A stretch of DNA of 64,000 nt from Sarcophilus harrisii (Eukaryota; Chordata; Mammalia; Dasyuromorphia; Dasyuridae). The notes under the pieces were generated by a model. The model did no database searches and was not told the DNA's origin. It saw nothing but the letters and a program-made list of their open reading frames with translations. Below, piece after piece: positions 9,729-20,869 of this stretch. How positions within the stretch are numbered: the first letter of the stretch is position 1; each line of letters opens with the position of its first letter. The stretch is taken from NCBI RefSeq assembly GCF_902635505.1, contig NC_045432.1:78225896-78289895 (forward strand). Reading direction: 5' to 3'. The position numbers and the translations under genes are program-made.

Positions 9729-10625
9729 TTTTATTTTTTATTGTTGTTTGCTTTTTTCTGGTTCTACCTGTACATTAAATTTTTCATATACATTTCTTTG
9801 TGTTGGGAGAGAAAAATCAGATTAAAAGGGAAAAACCCCGAGAGAGAAAAAAAATGGAAGAAAAAAGAAAAAAAGGTGAGCATAGCATGTGTTGATTTAT
9901 GGTCAGTCTCCATAGTTCTTTCTCTGGATACAGATGGCTTTTTCTAGCCACAGTTTATTGGGATTGCCTCGGATTGTTGAACCGTTGAGAGGAACCAGGT
10001 CTTTCATAGTTGATCATCACAAAATCTTGCTATTACTGTCTACAGTGTATTCCCAGTTCTACTTGTTTCGCTCAGCATCAGTTCAGGCAAATCTTTCCAG
10101 ACCTTTCTAAAATCCACTTGTTCATCATTTTTATAGAACAAAAATATTCTTTTACTTTCGTTCACCGTCACTCATTCAGCCATTCCCCAATCGATGGGCA
10201 TTTGCGCCTTTTCCAATTCTTTCCTACTACAAAAAGAGCTGCTACAAACGTTTTTGCACGGATGGGTCCCTTTCCCTCTTTTAGGATTTCCTTGGGATAC
10301 AGACCCAGTAGTGGCACTGTTGGATTACAGGGTATGCAGTTTTAGGGCCTTTTGGACATAGTTCCAGATTGTTCACCAGAATGCTTGGATCATTTCGCAA
10401 CTCCACCAACAATGTATCAGTACTCCAGTTTCCCCACATCCCCTCCAACATTTATCAATATCTTTTCCTGTCATCTTAGCCAATCTGAGAGGTCGGGGGC
10501 GATACCTCAGAGTTGTTTCAATTTACATTTCTTTAATCCATAGTGATTTAGAGTATTTTTTCATATGTTTATAGGTGTCTTTAATTTCACCATCTGAAAA
10601 TTGTCATTCATATCCTCTAAGAGGA
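9729..10625 (-). mobile_element. L1, 5'-truncated, inserted in the RGCC-like 3' UTR
   Basis: Antisense L1 3' end: a T-rich start, then AAAAATCAGATTAAAAGGG, the ORF2 C-terminal region (CATTCCCCAATCGATGGGCA), then CCAACAATGTATCAGTACTCC and GCCAATCTGAGAGG. GTATTCTTT at 9720-9728 and again at 10626-10634 is a likely target-site duplication. Confidence 0.85.
9774..9779 (+). promoter_or_regulatory. candidate poly(A) signal ATTAAA contributed by antisense L1
   Basis: ATTAAA followed about 20 bases later by a GU-rich stretch (tttctttgtgttggg). It is the first usual signal variant downstream of the RGCC-like stop codon. It lies in the antisense 3' UTR of the L1 at 9729-10625. Confidence 0.4.
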
Positions 10626-11057
10626 GTATTCTTTGATCTAATCACATTAAGGCCGTGTCCATGCTGTTGGAGCCAGTTTGGCTAGTCCAGAGCTCACCTT
10701 CTTAAACTTTTTCTACTTGTGACCCCTTTGTGCTCAAGAAATTTTTCTGCGATTCCGGCTCGAATCTGAGCCGAGGTGCTCCTGGCAGCATTCATTGGCA
10801 TTGCATGGCATGAGGACGGTCACAGTGCCAGGTGCCCATTGTGTATTCAGAACCAAGGCTACAGTAAAGTCCCATGATGCACCATGGGCAAGGGCTTCCA
10901 GAAACACCTCAGATTCATTCTGAGTTTGATTGTGAATTAATTTTCGGTCATTAAGTTCAAAAACTTTTTACTGTTGACAAATTTTTCATGACCCCCTCAT
11001 CCAGATACGTGACCCTGTATGGAGTAGCAACATACAGTTTAAGAAGCTTTGGTCTAG

Positions 11058-11205
11058 GGGCAGCTAGGTGGTGCAGTGGATAGAGCACCGGCCCTGAAAT
11101 AGGGAGGACCTGAGTTCAAATCTGGCCTCAGACACTTAACACTTCCCTGGGCAAGTCACTTAATCCAAACTGCCTCAGCCAAAAAAAAAAAAAAAAAAAA
11201 AAAAA
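11058..11205 (+). mobile_element. young marsupial tRNA-derived SINE with clear TSD
   Basis: Full head GGGCAGCTAGGTGGTGCAG, with box-A-like and box-B-like parts (GAGTTCAAATC), the AAGTCACTTAA region and a poly(A) of about 25. The 14-bp AAGCTTTGGTCTAG flanks it at 11044-11057 and 11204-11217 without mismatch, so the insertion is recent. Confidence 0.93.
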
Positions 11206-11394
11206 GCTTTGGTCTAGCACGTTCTTGCCAAGAAACTGAGTAACCTCGGTCACATTTGCCATCCCTGTTGCTCCTTTGGAACTTGTTAAAATCCATCTAA
11301 GCATTTTCATTGGAGGAGGGGGGTGGAACAGGAGTCTACACCCAGGGGTTCATCAATGCTTGGGGCTCCCAAATCTAGAAATTGCCTCAGATGG

Positions 11395-11560
11395 TGAAAC
11401 TCCATCATTTACTGTATCTCCAAGTCTTTGAGAGTTGCCCGGGGCACTGAGATGATGACTTATCCAGGATCCCACAGTTACTCTGTGCCTGGAGACAGGA
11501 TCTGGAGCCAGGTCCTCCCTGTCCCGCATCCTCCACGCCACAGGGCTAGCTTCAACTAGA
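11395..11560 (-). repeat. MIR fragment, antisense
   Basis: GACTTATCCAGGATCCCACAG...CAGGATCTGGAGCCAGGTCC is antisense MIR. Diverged. Confidence 0.45.
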
Positions 11561-11854
11561 CTAGGAACGGAGCCGATAACTCTACGGTCGCCTTCCCAGC
11601 TGCACCCTAAGGGATGATTGGCCAATCGATCCGACCCCGGTTGACCCTGTGTCTGATCTGAGTAGCTCTCCTCGAGAATTTGGATGCTCACTTGCTTGTC
11701 ACCGGAAGGCTCATTTCCCTGCACCCTTGTGGAAATGCTGTGTGAGTGACAGTCTCCCACCCTTGAGCCCAAACTGTCTCATCTTATTATTTCACTTCTG
11801 AAAGGGTTTGAGTCCATTGACATGGGCCTTCATCCCCTTCCATTTACTTATTAT

Positions 11855-11942
11855 TATATATCATATTCTATATTATTTATATATTATATATAATTATAAT
11901 ATATATATATATTATATGTAAATATAGCATATATTATAGGAT
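11855..11942. repeat. AT-rich low-complexity tract
   Basis: Almost only A and T, with (AT)n runs and short inverted repeats. Confidence 0.9.
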
Positions 11943-11949
11943 TTATTAG

Positions 11950-13800
11950 TGGGCTTCCGGAGCTGCTCTGGCTGAAAAGTTCCTTCCCTCTCTAGCTGAG
12001 CTGGGCCTCCTGGCCTTTTGCCAAGAACCCTCCGGTCAGGGATGGAGCCTGGGTTTGAAGGTTCCGGATGTTTCCGGAGATCCGGGAGCAGCCCTCTGAC
12101 AGAATTAGGCAACAGAGAAGGACTTTGCTAAGTATGGTGCTTCGCTGCCGTTTGGAAAGAGCTTTTCTGGGCCTTGGGACTACTCTGGGTCCAAGCCTGT
12201 TTAGAAATTGGAGCAAGTGAACATGAGAAGCCCTCCCTCTCCCACCCACCCCCCTTTATTTCCCCAGAACATGGCCTAAGGTTGACTCAGAGGCTCCTGG
12301 GATTCTGTGATGGGAGAGCAGGAAGGTTTTGCTCAGAAGGATGTGCTGGGAACTGGAGAAGAGGAGGGGGATGAGGGAGATGAGGGAAACGGGCCCCTAG
12401 GAGAGGGCTCACAGCCACAACCCAGCTGGGGGCAGGGAACAGTGTGCACCGATAGGCCATGGTGAGCCTGGATGATCTGGCCGTGGATAAATGGGAGCAG
12501 ACCCAATGTCCCTGAGCCCGGAGCGGCCCTTAATGGCCCTTTCCTAAAAATCAGCCTGATGGATACTTCTGTCTCTTAGCCGTCTCTGCCCCTCAGCCAC
12601 GGGGGTAAATAATGGATAATAGCGGTCAATATCATATACAGGTTATTATTCTAGCATGTGGACTATATATGAACCAAATCAATGTGTCCTTGAAGAATAA
12701 GCCTGTAACCTTCACTTGACAAGAAACTTTGGGGATGGAGTCCAAGGCTTTCGTGCCCAGGGCCCCTAAAGACGCCCCTCCCCACGCAGACTTTCTCCCC
12801 CTCTCCTCACTCCCAGGCATGACGAAAAGCACATCCGGAACTCAGCTCCCTCTGACAATCAGGACCCAGAAGTGCAGTGTTCCCTCAAAAGCCCAAAGGG
12901 AACAGCTGCCATATTGATACCCTGTCTCTCCCGGTCGGATTGTGTTTAGGCCGGGACCCAGAGGCCGCTGCTTATTTTCCTAAGTCCCGCCCCAATCCCA
13001 TCCCCAGGAGAGGCATTCCCCGGGAAAGCTTCCCCTCCTGTGCTTCAGGAGCTGTTCTCGGCCCCAAACCACTTGGGGTGTCCAGGATGACATGAAGGAA
13101 ACGGAGGGAATATTTGACGAGGTCAAGGGAGCCAGGGCCTGAGCCTACTTCCAGTCGCTTCATTTAGGGCACTGCTGGCCTCGTGGGGCCCAGCTCTCTG
13201 TCCCGGGCTCCTTCCCTATGGTTAAGAAGCCAAAGCAGTTTCCTATGTCTTTCTTTTCTGGGCAGAAAGAGGAAAAAACCCTGAAGAAGGCAGCCCGGGC
13301 GCCATTTTGCTCCACCTCCTATCCCCACTCCCCACCAGGTACCAATCACGGGCCCCGGTGCCAAAGGGCCACAGCTTCCTACTCACTGAGGTCATTTTGG
13401 GGTGAGCGCATCTTGGCGAGCTTCTGGACCAACTTGGAGCCCCACCAAGCACTCCCCACAGGCCCAAGTCCAGGCTTCTCCCTAGGCCAGGCCAGTCCTG
13501 GGCAACCATATAAGGGAACCAGGCCCAACTTGGCCAGAGCTAAAGCTTTTCCAGCATCTCCTTGACCTTCCACTCCCCAGGCAGGTCTCCCCCTTGCCCA
13601 GGCTGGACCCGGACAACATGGCCTCCGGCTTCCTACTCCCAGGCAGACTGACCCATCTTGCCTTCAGCACCTGCTCCTCAGGGCCCAGCTCATTGGCCCG
13701 GTCTCCAAGGCCAATCTCCCTCCTGGCTAATCAGGAAGCCTCCTGGTGATCTGATGGAGAGGATCATTTTCTGCTCTCCTCCCATCAATAGGGTTTAAAA
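11950..13800. other. no feature recognised
   Basis: Unique intergenic sequence. Open frames are short, without family features or paired splice sites. Confidence 0.4.
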
Positions 13801-13812
13801 AACTCAAACTTG

Positions 13813-13962
13813 GGGCAGCTGGGTGGTGCAGTAGATAGAGCACCAGCCCTCAAGTCAGGAGGACCTGAGTTCAAATCCATCCTCAACACTTCCTAGCTGT
13901 GTGACCCTGGGCAAGTCACTTAACCCCAACTGCTTCAGCAAACAAAAAAGAAAGAAAGAAAG
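13813..13962 (+). mobile_element. young marsupial tRNA-derived SINE
   Basis: GGGCAGCTGGGTGGTGCAG head, AGTTCAAATCC box and a (GAAA)n tail. AACTCAAACTTGG before and AACTCAAAGTTGG after form a TSD with one mismatch. Confidence 0.9.
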
Positions 13963-14404
13963 AAACTCAAAGTTGGGAAGGAGAGCCTCTAACCTAATCC
14001 CATTCATTGGAGAAAGGCAGGAGCCTTCCTGAAGGTCACCCAGCTCAGAGCCCAGAAGGAGCCCCCCTTCCCCTCCCAGGCTGCCCCATGTTTACATAAC
14101 ACCCAGAGCAGGGAAAGTTCCCGGCCAAATAGGTTTGTTTTCCTTTTTCAAAGGCTCAGTGGTTGATACCTTTTTTTTTTTTTTTAATCTCTGAGAAGTG
14201 GATTCTGGGCCCTTTTAAAAAATACTGATTTTATAAGTGTCCCTAACTCGATAATTAGCACTGTTCGGTTTCTCTCCCAGCATTCCCCATTCCTCTTCTA
14301 TTAAGGATGATTTGGTGAACATTCAAAAGTACCTTTGCGTGTATTTGGAAAAGGAAAATACTATTTGAAAATCAACTGATAAAAACTGTAAAAGTCAGTC
14401 AGGC

Positions 14405-14480
14405 AGTCGGTGATTAAAAAGCGCCTACTATATTCTAGCCACTGTGCTGAGCCTTGGGACACAAATGGCAAAAGACAGAC
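14405..14480 (-). repeat. L2 3'-end fragment, antisense
   Basis: AAAAAGCGCCTACTATATTC...CACTGTGCTGAGCCTTGGGA is the reverse complement of the L2 terminus. Confidence 0.6.
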
Positions 14481-14799
14481 CCCCCCCCCCAAGAGACGAC
14501 GGTTACGTGGGGCAGTGACACACAAAGTCCCAAAAGTCATTCTTTGTCAGGGAAGAAAATCGGCAGGGGAGAGGAAGTGACTCACAGGACTCATCTCCAA
14601 ATCTTTCGGTATTTTCATCATTGGCCACATCTGAGAGGAGAAGGGGCCCCTCCTTGTTGCCAAAGCAAACCGCCTTCGTTTCATTTGACCCAGTTGAAGG
14701 CCCTGACGAACAGGCACCTGGTCCAGCTCCTGCTTCGATAGGAATTGCTCCCAAGTGGCCGTCTGGCCTTTGTCACTTTCCCAGGAGCCTCTTCTATTT

Positions 14800-15110
14800 G
14801 AGGGTTGCTCCCCAGTAGTTCAGAACATCCCTCCAACACTGGGTCTAAATCTGTCTCTTGGTACCCCCCCCCAAATGTTCCCAGCTCTGCCCTTGGGGCC
14901 AAGTAGAAGACCTACCAATGCTTCCTTGGCCATTTTCCCAAATATTATACTTGAAATCTAGGCTCTCTCTGTGCCCCACCAGCCCCAACCTTCCTTTCTC
15001 CAGACTAAACATCTCCCAGATCCTCCAGCTGATCCTCATGTGCCTTAATCACTTGATCCTTCACCTGCTTGGCCACCAGCCTCTACTTTCTCAGGGTCCT
15101 TCCTCCATTG
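14800..15110 (+). repeat. L3/CR1 LINE 3' fragment
   Basis: GGTCTAAATCTGTCTCTTGG and later CTCCAGACTAAACATCTCCC, CAGCTGATCCTCATGTG and GCTTGGCCACC follow the L3 3' pattern. Confidence 0.55.
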
Positions 15111-15289
15111 TGGCCCCCGGCATGGAACCCAGTGGCCAAAACCCTCAGTGCAGCTGCCCTAGCAGGGCGCCGTCTCGGCCACTTCATGCCACGTTACAGA
15201 CTGCGGGCCATACTTCTGTCTTCCAAGGTACTGTTCCCCCCATTCCGGCAGGGACCCCCTTGGAGGACCAGTTGTGAAACCAGTCACTG

Positions 15290-15650
15290 AACCAGCCACT
15301 CCTCAGGGGCTCGCCATTGCTTCCCAAGAACGATTCCAGCCAGCCCCCGCCATCTGGGGCCGTCCGACCCAGGCAGGCTTATCTCACGCCCACAGGCACC
15401 CACTGGCATTGGGCTCCAGCTGGGCTGGCTTCCTTTCCATTTCCCAGACTCTGGGCCTTTGTGCACACCGTGCCCTATGCTCACCTCCCACTTTTTGCCC
15501 GTTGAAATCTTTCCAGATCCCTCATATTGGTCTCAACCTTCCCCTTCATTGTTTGCCTGAGACTTGGCTTTTCCACCCCCTAAAGCCCTTCTGGCCCCTC
15601 CTGCCTCCTCCGTTCAGCCTCCAGAGAGCTCTGCTGACCTGAGCCCCAGC
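15290..15650 (+). repeat. probable L2 3' portion
   Basis: CTGGGCCTTTGTGCACACCGTG followed by CACTTTTTGCCC resembles the L2 ORF2 C-terminal segment (GGCCTTTGCACATGCTGTTCC). Very diverged. Confidence 0.35.
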
Positions 15651-15894
15651 TTCACCCCAGCCCTGTAGACCACCTGCAAACCGCCCCCAATCTTGGATGA
15701 AGTGTTGGAGCGTTTGGGGTAGTCCCGCCCGGCTCTCCGGTTTCCCAGTGGATTGCCCAGCCTGCCCAGCCTACCTAGCTATGGCCAAACCAATTATGGA
15801 CCGGGAACAGAAGTGAATGTCACTTAGCCACCAGGCTTAATCCCTCAGAAACCAGACGATGATCTCGGGACTTTGTAGTGATTGTAATCATTGA

Positions 15895-16065
15895 CATCTT
15901 TAGAACACCAGCTCTCCGTGTGCACATTTGAGCCGGGGCCAGGGGAGGGTATCTTATATAATCTCATCCCTATTTTACAAACAAGGAAACTGAGTCTCAG
16001 AGAAGTGAAGTCCCTTGCCCATGGCCATAGAGCTGCTCAGGATCCAAGGCAGGGTTGGAACTCAG
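15895..16065 (-). repeat. MIR-family SINE, antisense
   Basis: ATCCCTATTTTACAAACAAGG, AACTGAGTCTCAGAGAAG, GTTGGAACTCAGC: antisense MIR core. Confidence 0.7.
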
Positions 16066-16749
16066 CTAGGGATCGCCAGAATCCCATAGAACGTTTTCCA
16101 GTCATTACACCTCTTGGTCAAAATTTCCGGCCCTTACCCCAGTGTACAGAGAAGGGCAGACCAGGACACACCTCCTGCTTGAGGCGTGGTTATCTACTCC
16201 TTGATAAGGCCCAGCTGCCAAATAGGCCTTTAAAGAATGAACAGGACCATGGCATCCGACGTGGCCTTGAAGGAACCAGCCAAGGCAAGATGGCCCCAGT
16301 GGGCCCTAATAGCGGGTCCACGAGAACAAATGAACTGTACTAGATTGGTTTTCGGGGGGGAGGGGAGTTTGTTGTTCCTATCTGGGGCTCAAGGATTCAG
16401 CGATTAAGAGGCAAGGAACCGAGTCCGGATGGGACTCTTGCGTTCTCCTTGCCTCGCGGTCAAAGTTCTAAAGCTCTCACCAACTGGAAGCAGCCGAACC
16501 CATGTTATAACGGGTCACGAGCTGGCCTTGGCTGAGTTTGAGGGAGATGCAGTCCTGCCGATCTACACTCATGCTGGGGAGTTCCACAGGTACTGTTGTG
16601 GATGGGAGCTCTGTGGGCTTGATGGGGAACCCCCTGCACCGGCTGCCTTATTCTAATGATAATTGTTGCCGGCCACACGGGCCAAGGAGATGGGCTCCGG
16701 CTCCGTCAGAATCAGGATCTTCAGATGATTCCATCCCCTGAGTAGTGAA

Positions 16750-16895
16750 ACTCTTGGCTGGGGGCGACAGGAGTTGAGTCCTGGCTACGTGTTACCTATG
16801 TGATCCTGAACAAGGCCTTGACCTTTCCATATCTCCTCTGTAAAATGAGAGGATTGGACTAGAAGGCCCCCCTCACTGTAAATCTAGAATCCAAT
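16750..16895 (+). repeat. MIR/THER-type SINE
   Basis: TGTGATCCTGAACAAGGC, CTCTGTAAAATGAGAGGATTG, GACTAGAAGGCCCCCCTCAC: the therian MIR variant with a GGACTAGATG-type 3' end. Confidence 0.65.
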
Positions 16896-16908
16896 GAAGA
16901 TTTATGAG

Positions 16909-17058
16909 GGGGCAGCTAGTTGGTGCAGTATATGCCCTGAAGTCAGTAGGACCTGAGTTCAAATCTATTTCAGATACTTAACATTTCCTGGCTGTGTGAC
17001 CCTGGGCGAGTCACTTAACCCCAACTTCCTCAACCAATAAATAAATAAATAAATAAAT
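16909..17058 (+). mobile_element. young marsupial tRNA-derived SINE with TSD
   Basis: Starts GGGGCAGCTAGTTGGTGCAG and ends in an (AAAT)n tail. AAGATTTATGAG (16897-16908) and AAGACTTATGAG (17059-17070) flank it. A short internal deletion removes part of the box A region. Confidence 0.9.
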
Positions 17059-17489
17059 AAGACTTATGAGATGTTCCATGTTCTCAGCTGGAAAGGTAGC
17101 TTCCTTTGTGACCTGTATGCTTCACTGAGTCCTTCTGGTTAGTTTTGAGTTGAGGAGAATCAGATTCACTTGTTGCTATTTCCTTGTCTTTACATTTCCA
17201 AGTTGGAAACAGTGAGGTCCAGAAAGTGGGAGAAGAAAGACACAAGGGCAACTTTCAGTGGCTTGAATATAAGGAAAGCTTCTTAGAGTCATACGTGATT
17301 GGTGGGCACGGTAAGGGCCCGAGAAACGACACACCATATAGAAACCACAAGGTGCCAGATACAGAAACAATCCAGGGATCTATGGACTGGTCTTACTAGA
17401 CAAGTAGGGACAGGCAGAGTTTGAGAGCAAGGGGCCGGGTTGGGAGGGGGCACTGTGCCAAAATGCGGAGCATGACACATACAGATGAT

Positions 17490-17825
17490 GCCCAGGGATT
17501 GGAAAATGACTAAATAAATGGTGGTACCTGAATGTAATGGAACTTTAAGTAAGACATGATGAATATAATGAATTCAGAGAAACTGAGGGGAACTTATATC
17601 AACTGATACAGAGTGAAGTAAGTAGATCCGGGAAAACGATATATACAATGACTACAATAGCAGAAATAAGAAAAAAACAACAAAATGATACTGATTACTG
17701 TGTCACTGTAATAGACCACATTGGGTCTTAGGTAAAAGCTGAGAAAATTATCCTCTTCTTGTTATACAAGGGGGAAATAAGGATATATCAAATGCAATTG
17801 CTATGTGGGTTGGTTTTGTCAAAAT
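17490..17825 (+). mobile_element. L1 ORF2 C-terminus/3' UTR, old copy split by a SINE
   Basis: GACTAAATAAATGGTGGTACC, AATGTAATGGAACTTTAAG and CAACTGATACAGAGTGAAG align with the L1 segment encoding the end of ORF2, but are diverged. It continues after the SINE at about 18001-18110. Confidence 0.6.
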
Positions 17826-17997
17826 TTTTTTTATTCCTTTTTAATTGTTTTTTGTTTGTTTGCTAAGGCAATTGGGGTTAAGTGACTTGCCCAGGGTCAC
17901 ACAGCTGGGAACTGTTAAGTGTCTGAGATCAGATCTGAACTCGGGTTCTCTTGACTTCAGGGCTGCTGCTCTATCCACTGCACCACCTAGCTGTCCC
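17826..17997 (-). mobile_element. marsupial tRNA-derived SINE inserted in an old L1
   Basis: Antisense: GGCAATTGGGGTTAAGTGAC ... CTCTATCCACTGCACCACC ... TAGCTGTCCC. AAAATTTTT occurs on both sides and is a possible TSD. Confidence 0.88.
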
Positions 17998-18161
17998 TAA
18001 AAAAATTTTTCCAAGAAAGAACTTGCTGAGTATGGGCGAGGGAAGGATAGTTTCAGAAATAAAGATGGTGTAAAAACAAATAGTCTCAATAATAAAACAA
18101 TAATAACAAGAAAAGAGTCGCCACAATAAGGAGACCAGAAGAACCCAGAAACCATCTGAGC

Positions 18162-18395
18162 TTTGTTGTTGTTCAGTTATGTCCAACTCTTCATGAACTT
18201 GTATATAGGGTTTTTTGGCACAGGAACTGGAGTATTTTGCCATTTCCTTCTCTAGTGGATTAAGACAAACGGAGGTTATGTGACTTGTCCAGAGTCACAC
18301 AGCTGCAAAGTGTCTGAGGTCAGATTTAAACCCAGGTTTTCCTGACTCCAGACCCAGTGCTCTCTGTCCAGAACCATGTAGCCGCCTCCTTAGCT
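18162..18395 (-). repeat. older MIR-type marsupial SINE, antisense
   Basis: Antisense of the long SINE form: GTTATGTCCAACTCTTCATG, GGAGTATTTTGCCATTTCC, TGACTTGTCCAGAGTCACAC, TCCTGACTCCAGACCC. It is longer than the young SINE because it keeps the CCAAGAAAACCCC-type 3' segment. Confidence 0.8.
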
Positions 18396-18559
18396 AGCAA
18401 ATATTTCATCTCCTTGCCAAGCAGGGAGACGTGGAGGCCGGGGGACAATGCCAGCTCATTGGTAAGCCGTCGTGGAGGAAATTCTTACTCCATATATCAA
18501 ATATATTGCCAAGTTCCGTTCTCTCTATCTCTATAGCATCTCTTGTCTCTGTCCTATTC

Positions 18560-19165
18560 TCCCCACATAACCACGGCACTAATTCAGGCTCCCTTTCTCT
18601 GGTGGCCATACTACTGCAGTGGCTTCTGGGAGGGGATCTGCCTGCCTCCAGGCTCTCCCCACCCTGTCTACTCTCCACTCACCTAGCAAAGTGATCTTTC
18701 TGCAGTACCTGACTGAACATTTTCACCCCCTATTCAGTAAGTTCCAGTGACTCCTGATTTCTTCCAAGATCCAACCTAAAGGCTTCTGGCTTTGACAACC
18801 CTTCCCAACCAGGCCCCTGCCTCCCTTTCCAGTTCCCCGCCCCCCCACTCCACTTATGTGCACACACTCCAGGTTCTAGCTAGAACACTGGGAGGCTTGC
18901 CGTCCCTCTCCAGCTGAGGTGTCTGCACTGGGAATGTTCTCCTTCCTCCCTTCTGTCTCTCACCTCCTTTAAGACTCACTTCAAATCCTTGCCCACTTTC
19001 TTCACTTGCCTTGTTTATGTCTTGTAGGAAACGCAGTCTTTTGCACGCTGTCTCCCCCTGGGAGTGCTGGAGGGGGGACCCTGTTTTTGCTTTTCTCTGT
19101 GCCCTCAACACTTGGCACAGTGCCCGGTACACATCACATACTCAATAGCTGCTTATTGATTGGGT
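18560..19165 (+). repeat. L2 LINE 3' portion
   Basis: TGATCTTTCTGCAGTACCTG, TTCAGTAAGTTCCAGTGACTC, CTCACTTCAAATCCTTGCCC and the terminus GCACAGTGCCCGGTACACATC to AATAGCTGCTTATTGATTGG follow L2 in order. Confidence 0.7.
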
Positions 19166-19444
19166 AACAAGAAGTGGCTCAAAGAATAGCAGATCAGATG
19201 GGAAAAGTTGGGGGACTGCTCACATGCGGGGGAGAAGCCAGGGAGGAAAAGCTTCCGAGGCTGTAATGGCTGGTGGCCATGGAGACCTAGCTCCAGAGGA
19301 AGGCCTCCTGTGTATGTAGGGAGGTTTATGGGAGAATGTGGAAGGACAAAAATGGCACCCGATGAGAAGGCGTGGATGGGTGCCATCTGCACTGCTGGAG
19401 GGAGCGCCCGTGCGGAGGAGCTCAGGAAACCACTGAAGCCTTGA

Positions 19445-19468
19445 GGCCTTTATTTCGAATAAAGGGCC
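19445..19468. other. short perfect-stem inverted repeat
   Basis: GGCCTTTATT, loop TCG, then AATAAAGG-G-CC: ten paired bases with one bulged G. The right arm holds AATAAA. Confidence 0.5.
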
Positions 19469-19509
19469 AAAGGCCACAGAGGGACAAAGATGGAATAACA
19501 GGAAACGAG

Positions 19510-19745
19510 GTTGTACGAAGTCGGACTTAGCGCGGGGCCAATTCTGCGCCTGCTGCTGGGATGCTGCCAGCCGCCATCTATTCTAGGGCCAAGGCCCCGT
19601 CCCCGGCTTTCCTGCCCTTGTGTTCCGTACAGTGGGAAGAATGAAGAGCGCTTCCGCCATCACAGCCTTCCACACACGTCACCCCGTGGGCCGAGCGCTT
19701 CAGGCATGGGAGCCAAGCACCCGTGACGTGGGCCCCGACAACTGT
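19510..19745. promoter_or_regulatory. small CpG-enriched patch with YY1-like and CRE-like motifs
   Basis: CpG frequency is visibly above the surroundings. CCGCCAT occurs at 19571 and 19654, and TGACGT at 19724. No exon was seen beside it. It may be an orphan promoter or enhancer. Confidence 0.3.
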
Positions 19746-19984
19746 TTGTTTTCTCCTCGGTATTTTGTCTCCACCGTGTGCAGAGCAGGAAGTGGTAAAC
19801 CCCAGTGAAGGAGGGCCCTCATCTGGAGGGAACTGAGGCTTTGTATTTTTTTCCAATCTCCCCACGGAGGGTTGGGGTTACCACAGGACTGGCCAAATCT
19901 GGGGAGGAAGACTCTGGCCCGCTTTATTGTACTCCTCCCTCCCTTGTTCTGTGGGGAATGACTCTCTGTGAACTGGGGGTTCAG

Positions 19985-20085
19985 GATTACATAAACCCCC
20001 TGAGGGCAGGGACTATTGTATGGGTGGGTGGGCACTCAGCCCAGGGCCTCACACATTATTAATAGGTGCTTAATAATGGCTGGTT
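19985..20085 (+). repeat. L2 3'-end fragment
   Basis: CATAAACCCCCTGAGGGCAGG...AGGTGCTTAATAATGGCTGG. Confidence 0.65.
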
Positions 20086-20129
20086 GGATCAACTTGATGA
20101 GCAAATCTTGCCTCAAACACAGATTAGCT

Positions 20130-20245
20130 ATGGGGACCATAATAGTACCTGCCTTCTGATTAGTAATTCCCCAGAGGTTCACATGTGCTGACAAGTACTT
20201 TGCAGATCTTAGAGCTACATAAATGTGTAATTATTATTAATTAAT
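20130..20245 (+). repeat. MIR 3' half
   Basis: AGTACCTGCCTTCTGATTAG, CAAGTACTTTGCAGATCTTAG, CTACATAAATG, ATTATTATT: MIR tail. Confidence 0.65.
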
Positions 20246-20264
20246 TAATATTAATCCTGGTTCC

Positions 20265-20400
20265 TTCAGGTCCCAGATGAAGTCCCTCTTTCTCCTGGAA
20301 GTCCTTCTACTCCCCCTTCACCCCAGGGACTTACTCTGTATCCCACAGGGCTTGGCCCAGGGCTCAGGGTAGAGGAGGTCCTTAATCCGAGTTTACTGAC
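20265..20400 (+). repeat. L2 3' fragment
   Basis: CCTTCAGGTCCCAGATGAAG, CTCCTGGAAGTCCTTC, and a GGGCTTGGCCC...GAGGTCCTTAATCC end. Confidence 0.5.
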
Positions 20401-20789
20401 TGACTCAGTGACTTATTATATGGTAACACCTAACAAGGTTCAAGCATTTTCATTTAGTAACCCAAGAAATTAGCCTCTCTGGTGGGATTTCAGGCACCTG
20501 TGAGATGAACTTGGGGGGATAGGTTTTCCCAGTTTTCTCAGCTCTGAAAGCCATTGAAGAGGAGCAGGGGATGCTGGGAATGGGGGCCATATCTTGGTGG
20601 GCTAAAGAAAGTGAGATAGAAAGCCAAGAGAAAAGTAGCTGAGACAATATGGAGGCTGGAGAGAGGGTAGGTGAGGGTGGGCTTTGGCGTGCCATGCTCT
20701 TCTTGTGAATGAAGATGAAGAAGGTAGAAACAAGGGGTGGGGCAGAGGGAAAAAAGTAAGGTGACTCCCAGGCTCCAATCCCGGCCTGG

Positions 20790-20865
20790 TGGCTTGCTGG
20801 CTACTCAAGGGATGGACTGAGTAAATCATCTTACGTCCCTGAGACAGTTTCCTTGTTTGTAATAC
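20790..20865 (+). repeat. MIR fragment
   Basis: GACTGAGTAAATCATCTTACG followed by GACAGTTTCCTTGTTTGTAA: MIR core remnant. Confidence 0.4.
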
Positions 20866-20869
20866 TTGC

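Noticed and set aside
11058-11205. tRNA gene
   Set aside because: The box A/B-like parts belong to a tRNA-derived SINE with poly(A) and TSD; it lacks a cloverleaf acceptor end.
14454-15290. Chain of medium-length frames suggesting a gene
   Set aside because: The interval contains L2 and L3 fragments; frames lack paired splice sites and family motifs.
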